Below are positions 1 through 6,792 of a stretch of DNA of 15,730 nt, one piece after another. Both the position numbers and the translations under genes were made by a program. Every line of letters begins with the position of its first letter. The first letter of the stretch is position 1. This DNA is from CAYVTD01 sp964454445. GTDB lineage: Bacteria; Bacteroidota; Ignavibacteria; Kapaibacteriales; UBA2268. The notes beneath the pieces are model-generated. The model did not search any database and was not told the origin of the DNA. It saw only the letters and a list, made by a program, of their open reading frames with translations. The stretch lies in NCBI GenBank assembly GCA_964454445.1, contig CAYVTD010000051.1, positions 1 through 15,730 on the forward strand. Reading direction: 5' to 3'.

Positions 1-629
1 GGTGCAGTGCATTTTGGTATTACAAGCACGTTGAAAAACGTCGAACTGATGTAAACCTAATTGAATTAGAGCTACTTCGCCGAACATGGTATCCTTTGCA
101 ACTACAATTATTCGATAAAAAAACTTGTGAATCTTGCAAATCGTATTTCGATGATTATATGCAAACGCTCGATCTTTTCGAATCGGGCGACCAATATAAT
201 CCAATGGAAATACAATCTCAATATGTTAATATGATTAATTGTATCATCGACAATAATTTCGATAAAAGACCCATTTATGTTACTTTAGATGTAATTCAAA
301 AAGAACAGGATATAGCTGGATATTATCGAAAAATCCCACGCGGTTTTGCTTTTAAACTCGATAAATCAGAAGATAATCCAAATATATCAGTCGATAATAT
401 CGACATCTCGCTTTTGAGCCGCTCCATCAAAAAGAATAGTGGGCATCTCGCAGAAGGCATTGCTGCAACTTCTTCGCTAAACTTATCAGTAGCAGGCAAT
501 TACGCCCTTAGCTATAATGACTTCAATACTGCCAAAAAGGCATATCAAAAAGCTTTGCTGCTCGATCCAAATAACCAAATGGCGATAGAAGGGATGAAGA
601 GGAGTTTGGAGTTGGGAGTTGGGGATTAG
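1..629 (+). CDS. C-terminal part of a putative membrane glycosyltransferase-like protein (DUF2723-like) with a TPR, 5'-truncated
   Basis: The open frame runs without a stop from the first complete codon at base 3, so the gene begins before the window. The TTG at 96 is not a convincing start, because coding sequence reads straight through it. Before it the frame contains FWYYKHVEKRRTDV and ELLRRTWYP. This pattern, an aromatic segment and VE followed by RTDV and then a LLRRxWY segment, is one I associate with the soluble region after the membrane domain of DUF2723 proteins (protein O-mannosyltransferase/TMEM260-like). Downstream are RPIYVTLDV and IPRGFAFKL, which also fit that family. The last ~45 residues form one TPR-like hairpin (AKKAYQKALLLDPNN). 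The final residues (SLELGVGD) are encoded by a heptanucleotide repeat, so the natural C-terminus may have been altered. The gene converges on pgi, with 13 bases between the stop codons. The family assignment is from memory of motif patterns and is tentative. Confidence 0.5.
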   Translation, partial: CSAFWYYKHVEKRRTDVNLIELELLRRTWYPLQLQLFDKKTCESCKSYFDDYMQTLDLFESGDQYNPMEIQSQYVNMINCIIDNNFDKRPIYVTLDVIQKEQDIAGYYRKIPRGFAFKLDKSEDNPNISVDNIDISLLSRSIKKNSGHLAEGIAATSSLNLSVAGNYALSYNDFNTAKKAYQKALLLDPNNQMAIEGMKRSLELGVGD

Positions 630-642
630 GAGTTGGGAGTTT
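601..642. repeat. Six-copy heptanucleotide tandem repeat, consensus GGAGTTG
   Basis: Six consecutive 7-base units fill this interval exactly. Units 2, 3 and 5 are GGAGTTG, units 1 and 6 are GGAGTTT, and unit 4 is GGGATTA. The array spans the stop codon (627-629) of the plus-strand gene and ends one base before the pgi stop on the other strand. Short tandem heptamers of this kind resemble the STRR repeats described in cyanobacteria and similar G-rich repeats seen in Bacteroidota, but membership of a named family is inference. The plus strand carries evenly spaced GG/GGG runs, so G-quadruplex formation in DNA or RNA is possible but untested. Confidence 0.8.
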
Positions 643-2286
643 TTATTTTCTATTCTTTTTGTAATGGTTAATTAAGCCATTTGTGGAAGAATCGTGATTG
701 AAGATTTCGCTTTCGCCGGAAAGCTGTGGTAAAATCTTGTTTGCAAGTTGCTTGCCAAGTTCTACCCCCCACTGATCGAAAGAATTAATGTTCCATATTA
801 TGCCCTGCACAAAAACCTTTTGCTCGTATAAGGCTATTAAGCTACCGAGCGTTCGAGGTGTTAGTTTGTGATACATAATGGAATTTGTTGGTTTATTCCC
901 TGGGAAAACTTTGTGAGCCAATATTTTTTCGATTTGCTCTGGAGATTGACCTGCGACTTGCATTTCAAGACGTGCTTCCAGTTCTTTTTTTCCTTTCATC
1001 AATGCTTCGGTCTGAGCAAAGAAATTGGAAAGCAGTTTTTCGTGGTGGTCTGAAAGAGGATTCAAACTTTCAACAGGAGCAAGAAAATCGGTCGGTATAA
1101 GTTGTGTGCCTTGATGGATTAATTGGAAAAAAGAGTGTTGGGCATTCGTTCCGGCTGCACCCCAGACCACTAGTCCAGTGGCGTAATCGACTGTTTCGCC
1201 GCTTTTTGTTACACGTTTACCGTTGCTTTCCATATCGAGTTGCTGTAAAAATTCCGGGAAACGCCATAGATACTGTTCATAAGGTATCACAGCTTGTGTC
1301 TTTGCATTAAAAAAGTCGGCATACCAAACGCCAAGCAAGCCCATAATAACAGGCATATTTTTTTCAAAAGCTGTGCTGCGGAAATGTTCGTCCATTTCCG
1401 AAGCACCTCGCAACAACTCATAGAAATTCTCCATTCCAACACTAAGTGCTATCGACAAGCCAATAGCCGACCAAAGCGAATAGCGACCCCCTACCCAATC
1501 CCAAAAAACAAACATATTTTTTGGGTCAATGCCAAACTCTTTCACAGCTTTTTCGTTTGTAGATAAGGCAACAAAATGACGTGCAACGTCAAGGGTTTCC
1601 TCGTCGCTATTGTCTATATACCATTGTTTTGCGCTATGGGCATTTGTGAGCGTCTCCTGGGTGGTAAATGTTTTTGATGCAATTATGAAAAGAACTGTCT
1701 CTGGATTGAGTTTCTTTAATATCTCCGCCAGATGTGTGCCATCGACATTTGATACGAAATGAACATTAACCCCTTTAACAGCATAATGCTTGAGTGCCTC
1801 GCAAACCATCGACGGTCCTAGATCGGAGCCACCAATTCCAATGTTGATTATATCCGTTATTTTTTTACCTGTCGAGCCAAGCCACACACCATTGTGTACA
1901 GCTTTTACAAAATCTTCCATCTGAGCAAGCACTGCCTTGATTTGAGGCATTATATCGCCAGAACCTGCACAAATATGCTTATTATGATGATTTCTAAGGG
2001 CTGTATGCAAAACAGAGCGGTTTTCTGTAGAATTAATAGCCTCGCCTTTAAACATTTTTTCAATCCATTTTCGCAACTCAACTTCTTCAGCTAGTTGAAA
2101 TAATAGATTCATTGTATCTTCATTTATAAGATTCTTTGAATAGTCAAAAAGAAAATCTCCAACCTGAAGCGAAAAACGTGCAAAACGATTGGGATCTGCT
2201 GCAAACATATCTCGCATCTGCAAATTTGACATTGTGTTATAATGTTCTTGTAACTTCGACCATATTAATGATTGGCTTATTCTCAT
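643..2286 (-). CDS. pgi: Glucose-6-phosphate isomerase
   Basis: This enzyme interconverts glucose 6-phosphate and fructose 6-phosphate in the cytoplasm (glycolysis, gluconeogenesis). At 547 residues it matches the length of the long bacterial PGI form. The sugar-phosphate motif GIGGSDLGP is at about 150-158 and SKTFTTQET at 204-212. The family signature DWVGGRYSLWSAIG is at 263-276, with R268 as the conserved arginine. LDMESNGK at 350-357 carries the catalytic glutamate E353, NAQH at 381-384 the ring-opening histidine H384, and FDQWGVELGK at 503-512 the conserved lysine K512. All expected active-site residues are therefore present. The ATG start lies 33 bases after the TlpA-like gene, so co-transcription is likely. 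I see only a weak ribosome binding site (purine-rich AAAGTAAAG). The stop codon lies next to the heptamer repeat, and no clear hairpin terminator separates it from the convergent gene. Confidence 0.97.
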   Translation of the reverse strand: MRISQSLIWSKLQEHYNTMSNLQMRDMFAADPNRFARFSLQVGDFLFDYSKNLINEDTMNLLFQLAEEVELRKWIEKMFKGEAINSTENRSVLHTALRNHHNKHICAGSGDIMPQIKAVLAQMEDFVKAVHNGVWLGSTGKKITDIINIGIGGSDLGPSMVCEALKHYAVKGVNVHFVSNVDGTHLAEILKKLNPETVLFIIASKTFTTQETLTNAHSAKQWYIDNSDEETLDVARHFVALSTNEKAVKEFGIDPKNMFVFWDWVGGRYSLWSAIGLSIALSVGMENFYELLRGASEMDEHFRSTAFEKNMPVIMGLLGVWYADFFNAKTQAVIPYEQYLWRFPEFLQQLDMESNGKRVTKSGETVDYATGLVVWGAAGTNAQHSFFQLIHQGTQLIPTDFLAPVESLNPLSDHHEKLLSNFFAQTEALMKGKKELEARLEMQVAGQSPEQIEKILAHKVFPGNKPTNSIMYHKLTPRTLGSLIALYEQKVFVQGIIWNINSFDQWGVELGKQLANKILPQLSGESEIFNHDSSTNGLINHYKKNRK

Positions 2287-2319
2287 TTTGACTTTACTTT
2301 TAAAGAATTAATAATATGA

Positions 2320-2853
2320 TTATTTACTATCAGTTGCAGGTGCTTCTTCCTTGCTGATTTTCAAAATCTGGTCGTAAAGATTTGTTTCGTCGCCCGGGGC
2401 GTAACCATTATGTTGCCAGACAAGCTCCCCCTTGCCGTTGTAAAGAAATGTATGTGGTGGGTTGCTTATATTCATTGCCCGTTTCAAGTCGCTATTTGGA
2501 TCGAGATATACATCATAGCGCCAATTTCTACTATTAACAAAGGGAGCCACACGGCGGCTGTTGCGAGAATCGTCTATTGACACAGCAAATATTTTCACGC
2601 CTGTTTCCTCCTGCCATTGATCATAAATATCGTTAATATTGGTAAGCTCGAGAATGCAAGAATGGCACCAGGTAGCCCAAAAATTGATTACAAAGGGTTT
2701 ACCATCGTTGTTGAAATCTTTTGTATCTACCGTTTCGCCTTTTAAATTAGTAACCTTCACTGATGGTATCGTGCTTGCTTCCTGGGCTTGCATTTGGTTG
2801 GAAAAAACCAGGCAAATAAACAGAACTGTAATAAATAATAATGGTTTAAACAT
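2320..2853 (-). CDS. TlpA-like periplasmic thioredoxin-family protein
   Basis: This is a 177-residue exported thiol-disulfide protein. A signal peptide covers roughly residues 1-24 (hydrophobic LLFITVLFICLVF, then QMQAQ). The thioredoxin fold follows, with the redox motif FWATWCHSC (C63 and C66). After it come the FAVSIDDSR segment and PPHTFLYNGKGELVWQHNGY, which contains the cis-proline region typical of TlpA/ResA/AlkC-type redoxins. Its role would be reduction or disulfide exchange in the periplasm, for example in cytochrome c maturation. The substrate cannot be told from the sequence, and no cytochrome gene is nearby. The start is supported by an AAGGA Shine-Dalgarno on the minus strand (plus coordinates 2862-2866), 8 bases before the ATG. 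The gene lies 96 bases after the SpoIIE-type phosphatase gene and 33 before pgi. The CxxC dipeptide is HS rather than the thioredoxin GP. Confidence 0.88.
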   Translation of the reverse strand: MFKPLLFITVLFICLVFSNQMQAQEASTIPSVKVTNLKGETVDTKDFNNDGKPFVINFWATWCHSCILELTNINDIYDQWQEETGVKIFAVSIDDSRNSRRVAPFVNSRNWRYDVYLDPNSDLKRAMNISNPPHTFLYNGKGELVWQHNGYAPGDETNLYDQILKISKEEAPATDSK

Positions 2854-2949
2854 TAAAGTAATCCTTGAAAAAAAGTTATGAATAATTTCTGTTTACTGAC
2901 AGATTAATAATATGATTTATTGTAAACAATTAGATTATTAAACTACTTT
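2854..2949 (-). other. Intergenic gap with a 7-bp inverted repeat and a short repeated motif
   Basis: This 96-base AT-rich gap lies between the phosphatase gene and the TlpA-like gene. It holds a perfect inverted repeat, TGTTTAC at 2890-2896 and GTAAACA at 2922-2928, with a 25-base spacer. It also holds the 15-mer ATTAATAATATGATT at 2903-2917, which recurs exactly at 2307-2321 just before pgi. A promoter for tlpA-pgi could lie here (TTGTTT with a 17-base spacer to TAATCT on the minus strand), but the -10 match is poor. The Shine-Dalgarno of the TlpA-like gene is at 2862-2866. Confidence 0.35.
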
Positions 2950-5661
2950 TTATAAGAATAAGACTTTTAAAACAGAAAAATCATCATCGAGTTTTTCGTC
3001 GTTTCGCCTTTTCTTTACTTCATTGTAAAGTTTGCTTATTTCGAGATGTAACAAGTCATCAAATCTGAAATTTGCCATATAAGAATTAAAATTGTCAATA
3101 CCCCAGACATTGCCATCAGGTTCGATAATTTCATATACTCCGTCGGAAAAAATATAAAGGCAAGATGGCGTTTCTACTTCGACTTCAGCATCTTCAAACT
3201 CCATGCCTTTTTTTCCTCCAATCACGTAATTTGGCACTCTTAATTGCTTGAAGGTATGTTTACCAGAATCACAATTTTTACAGCACATTATTGCAGGTGG
3301 ATGTCCACCTGTGGAGTATTTTATTGTCTTGGTCTCAATATTATAAATCCCATACCAAATTGTAAGAAAAAGATTATTGTGCTGCTTCATTTGGAAAGCT
3401 TCGTTCAATCCTTTTAGAACTTGCTGTGGTTCTCTGAAATCAGTATCTTGCAATGTTTGAAAACGCAAAACATTAAGCACAGAAACTGAATGAAGCGCCG
3501 AACCAACACCATGCCCAGAAACATCAATCAAATACATTGCAAAATGCTTGTCGTCGAGCCAATGATAACCAAAAGAATCCCCACCAATTTGCTCTGAAGG
3601 AACAAAATACCAATCTGTTTGCAATTTTCCGTTTAACAATGGTTGAGGCAAAAGAGATGTTACATACTTCGATGCTTTATCGATATCGGAATTAATGATA
3701 TTCAAATACTTATCTTTGGCTTCGTTAAGTTCTATAAGGCAGTTTTCGCTTTCAGTCAGTCGAGCGTTTGCGTCAGTAAGCTGCCGATTTATTAGGTTTT
3801 TCAGCACAAGTCCGCGATAAGTCATAATTGCAATGATTAAAATTAAAACTGCTATAACGACTAGGGCGGCTATTATTAATTTTTGTCTGTTTAAATCGAG
3901 AATTTTTATTTGATTGTCTTTCATCAGGATTTCTTTTTGTTTTTCCTGCTTATCAATCTCGAAATTGAGTTGCATTTCTGCTGTTTTAGTTGTTTGCTCC
4001 TTGCTTGCCAAGCTATCTTTAAGATTAGAATATAATTTATTGTAATAATATGCCTGCTTGTAATTCCCTTTTTCAAAATAAATTTCTGATAGGTGGAGAT
4101 ATGCAGATTTCAGAATATTTGGTTTCCCAAAGCCTAAAGCTAATTTTATTGATTTATCGAAATATTGAAGTGCTGAAGTAAAATTCTTTAATTTATGGTA
4201 AATCTTACCAAGTGATAAATAATTATTTATCTCAAGATTACCAGCAAGGATTTCGTTTGTTAGCATAGCCTCGTTTTGCAATCGGATCGCTTCGCTATAA
4301 TCGCCCAATTTATAATAAATATCGCCTAATTGCCCTTTAACATCTGTTTCATTGCTTATCATTCCGCCTTGATGATAGATTAGCAAAGCTTTTTTATAGC
4401 TTTCAAGAGCTTCATTAAGCTGTCCGTTTTTGTCATAAACAGCAGCAATTTGTTTCCAAAAGTATGCCTCTGAGGGTTTGTTACCGATTCTTTGGCTTTC
4501 TGCAATACTCAATTTATTGTATTTTATTGCCAAATCATACTTACCCCATTCATCATACAACTCGGCATAATTCTCAAAATAAGAACGCTTCCAATATTCG
4601 TCTTTTTTTTTGTCGAAAGCCTCTGCAGCAAGATTGAGATTCTCTTCTGCTTTTTTATAGTTTCCAAAAGAGCGATATAAGTTGCATACGACAATATAAT
4701 ACAAACCAATATTATCTTCTGTTTTTGTCTCTTCGAGAGTGTTCAACTCTTTCAAATAATACTCAGATGCCTTGTCGGTTTTACCAAGTTGTTTATAAAG
4801 ACGGGCGTATGAATTGTAGAATCTGGCAAATATTTCTTTGCTATTGTATTTAGAATAAATCTCAAACGGCTTTGCCAAATATCTGATAGATGCTTCGTAA
4901 TCTTTGTTAAAATATGCGAAATTGGCATAAGTAACATAAATCTCTGCAATACCCTCTTTACTATTTATGCTTTTGAAAATATTCATTGCTCTAACAAGTT
5001 TTTCCTTGCCGTCTTCTTGTTTACCCGCATACATATCAAACAATGCCAATATACGTAAAGAATATGCAATTTTTTCTTTATCGCCAATTTCCTCCCATTT
5101 CTTATATGCTTTAAAAGCATACTTAGTTCCTTTGTCAAAATTGCCAAGTGAGCTATATACAACAGACAAGCCACCAAATGCACTCGCTTTACCACTTTGA
5201 TAACCTTTCTGTTCAGAAATGGAAATTGCTTTCCAAAACAGTTCTATCGCTTTTTCATAATCGCCCCAAATATGATAGATACCTGCTAGTTGGATATAAC
5301 CATCAACAAGTTTTTCCTTATTTTTTCGCTTTTCAGCTATTTTGATTGCTTTTTGAGCATAATTATAGCTCATCTTGAAATTATCAAAAATCTTATATGA
5401 TGTTGATAGTTCGAGATATACTTCCAGGAGCAAAGGTTTGTTATTAAGTTCACGGGCTAAGGTGAGTGCTTTTTTCCCGTAGGTCAAGCTTTTAGATGAA
5501 AAAATATGGTTATGCTCGTGAACAAGTGAAATTAAAATATCGAGTTTTTTTTCATCTTTGCTTGCAGTTTTAAGCGATTGTTCGAGCGAGTCTATTCGCT
5601 CAATGGCAAACAGACATTGAGTTCCTACTAATAATAAAAATATAGTTATTATTGTCCTCAT
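2950..5661 (-). CDS. Periplasmic-TPR receptor with transmembrane helix and cytoplasmic SpoIIE-type protein phosphatase
   Basis: The protein has 903 residues. A signal peptide or anchor covers 1-19 (IITIFLLLVGTQCLFA). A long TPR solenoid covers about 40-550, with repeats such as GDYEKAIELFWKAISIS and GDYSEAIRLQNEAM. A lysine/glutamine-rich, probably coiled segment covers 553-592. A single transmembrane helix lies at about 594-616, followed by a short coiled linker with the pattern TDANARLTESE. The PPM/SpoIIE phosphatase domain covers about 675-903. The metal-binding aspartates of the family are visible: IGGDSFGY (D695), LIDVSGHG (D713), FSDGVYE (D840) and the final DDDFSVL. The predicted topology puts the TPRs in the periplasm and a Ser/Thr phosphatase in the cytoplasm, so it may sense an envelope partner and dephosphorylate a regulator such as an anti-sigma antagonist. 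No such partner is encoded in the window. A nine-base homopolymer lies inside the coding region (4603-4611). The gene starts 138 bases after the BatA-like gene. Confidence 0.9.
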   Translation of the reverse strand: MRTIITIFLLLVGTQCLFAIERIDSLEQSLKTASKDEKKLDILISLVHEHNHIFSSKSLTYGKKALTLARELNNKPLLLEVYLELSTSYKIFDNFKMSYNYAQKAIKIAEKRKNKEKLVDGYIQLAGIYHIWGDYEKAIELFWKAISISEQKGYQSGKASAFGGLSVVYSSLGNFDKGTKYAFKAYKKWEEIGDKEKIAYSLRILALFDMYAGKQEDGKEKLVRAMNIFKSINSKEGIAEIYVTYANFAYFNKDYEASIRYLAKPFEIYSKYNSKEIFARFYNSYARLYKQLGKTDKASEYYLKELNTLEETKTEDNIGLYYIVVCNLYRSFGNYKKAEENLNLAAEAFDKKKDEYWKRSYFENYAELYDEWGKYDLAIKYNKLSIAESQRIGNKPSEAYFWKQIAAVYDKNGQLNEALESYKKALLIYHQGGMISNETDVKGQLGDIYYKLGDYSEAIRLQNEAMLTNEILAGNLEINNYLSLGKIYHKLKNFTSALQYFDKSIKLALGFGKPNILKSAYLHLSEIYFEKGNYKQAYYYNKLYSNLKDSLASKEQTTKTAEMQLNFEIDKQEKQKEILMKDNQIKILDLNRQKLIIAALVVIAVLILIIAIMTYRGLVLKNLINRQLTDANARLTESENCLIELNEAKDKYLNIINSDIDKASKYVTSLLPQPLLNGKLQTDWYFVPSEQIGGDSFGYHWLDDKHFAMYLIDVSGHGVGSALHSVSVLNVLRFQTLQDTDFREPQQVLKGLNEAFQMKQHNNLFLTIWYGIYNIETKTIKYSTGGHPPAIMCCKNCDSGKHTFKQLRVPNYVIGGKKGMEFEDAEVEVETPSCLYIFSDGVYEIIEPDGNVWGIDNFNSYMANFRFDDLLHLEISKLYNEVKKRRNDEKLDDDFSVLKVLFL

Positions 5662-5712
5662 TAAACAATACTTTTCATACTTTGATAGAGTGCAAGCAAA
5701 ATACTGTTTAAT
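5660..5712 (-). promoter_or_regulatory. Possible operator or promoter region of the phosphatase gene (8-bp inverted repeat)
   Basis: The 138-base gap 5662-5799 separates the BatA-like and phosphatase genes. It contains a perfect 8-bp inverted repeat, ATTAAACA at 5660-5667 and TGTTTAAT at 5705-5712, with a 37-base spacer. The left arm overlaps the start codon. I could not find a good Bacteroidota-type -7/-33 or sigma-70-type promoter in the gap. The arms are AT-rich, so chance is a real explanation. The gap length alone suggests that the phosphatase may have its own promoter. Confidence 0.2.
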
Positions 5713-5799
5713 ATAACGTAAATTTCAATATAAAGTTGCATTCAGTTAGAGAGAACAAACTGCAATAAGTAGAAAAGAATTACAAAATCTACCACTTTT

Positions 5800-6792
5800 T
5801 TACGGAATCGTTCTGAAAACAAACAATCTAAGTAGTAATTCGAGGACAAAAAAAGCAGCTGCTGCTATTGCAAAGACCAAAAATTTTTCGGTATAACGAG
5901 TAGATTCAGTTACTTCTATCCTGGTTTTTTCTAACTTATCGATTTTATTATATATATCTTCGAGAGCCGATTTGTTTGTGGCTCTGTAATAATTACCTCC
6001 TGTCAAACCGGCAATTTCTTTGAGAACTTTTTCATCTATCTGTACATCCACGTTTTGGTATCTTATGCCGAATGGAGTTTGAAACGGATAGGGAGCCAAG
6101 CCTCTTGTCCCGATGCCAATAGTATAAACTTTTACATTAAAAGTCTTGGCTATTTCTGCAGCAGTAAGCGGGGAAATATTGCCGGTGTTATTTATTCCAT
6201 CAGTAAGCAAAATGACAACTTTACTTTTTGCCTTGCTATCTTTTAAGCGTTTGACCGATGTTCCAAGTCCATTTCCTATGGCAGTGCCATCAGGTATCAT
6301 ATCGGTTTTTATATCGCCAAGCAGGTTTTTAATTACATCGTGATCTATTGTCAGTGGGCATTGTGTAAATCCAGTTGAGGCGAAAACCACCAAACCTATG
6401 CGGTCGTTAATTCTTTTGTTGATAAACTCCTTTGCTGTTTCTTTGGCGGCTGCCAATCTGTTCGGTTTGAAATCTTCAGCAAGCATCGAGCCTGATATGT
6501 CCAAAGCAATGACAATATCAATTCCCTCTGTCTTGGAGTCACGGCTACTTGCCGATGATTGCGGGCGGGCTATGGCTATTATTAAAAGCCCAATGGCAAG
6601 CATTCGAAAGATAAACAATAAGTGTCTTAAGACTGGTTTCATCGTAAAGCCGGCTTTTGCAAAACCTGCAAATGTGGATACATTTAAAACTGGGTGTTGC
6701 TTTTCGTCTCGCAATACATACCATATTATCAGTAATGGTATTATTATCAAACCATATAAATATTCAGGATTTGCAAATTGTATCTCGCTCAA
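5800..6792 (-). CDS. batA: BatA-like von Willebrand factor A membrane protein
   Basis: This is a 330-residue membrane protein of the BatA/BatB aerotolerance family. Transmembrane helices lie at about 11-27 and 57-76, and a third near the C-terminus at about 303-325. A VWA domain covers about 90-285 between them, facing the periplasm. The metal-ion-dependent adhesion site is complete: DISGS (D98, S100, S102), DGTAIG (T170) and LLTDG (D198). The family-typical segment ending in DEKVLKEIAGLTGGNYYRA follows. The start codon is TTG. It overlaps the stop of the upstream gene (TTGA) and is supported by a perfect AAGGAG Shine-Dalgarno (plus 6801-6806) 8 bases before it. The first in-frame ATG would remove helix 1. 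Translation is probably coupled to the DUF4381-like gene. BatA proteins work with MoxR ATPases and DUF58 proteins. The exact function is not settled, and batB and moxR are not in this window. Confidence 0.88.
   Translation of the reverse strand: MSEIQFANPEYLYGLIIIPLLIIWYVLRDEKQHPVLNVSTFAGFAKAGFTMKPVLRHLLFIFRMLAIGLLIIAIARPQSSASSRDSKTEGIDIVIALDISGSMLAEDFKPNRLAAAKETAKEFINKRINDRIGLVVFASTGFTQCPLTIDHDVIKNLLGDIKTDMIPDGTAIGNGLGTSVKRLKDSKAKSKVVILLTDGINNTGNISPLTAAEIAKTFNVKVYTIGIGTRGLAPYPFQTPFGIRYQNVDVQIDEKVLKEIAGLTGGNYYRATNKSALEDIYNKIDKLEKTRIEVTESTRYTEKFLVFAIAAAAFFVLELLLRLFVFRTIP

Noticed and set aside
96..629. TTG at 96 as the start of the first gene
   Set aside because: The frame is open to the window edge, and the upstream codons encode family-like sequence (FWYYKHVE, RTDV), so the gene is 5'-truncated.
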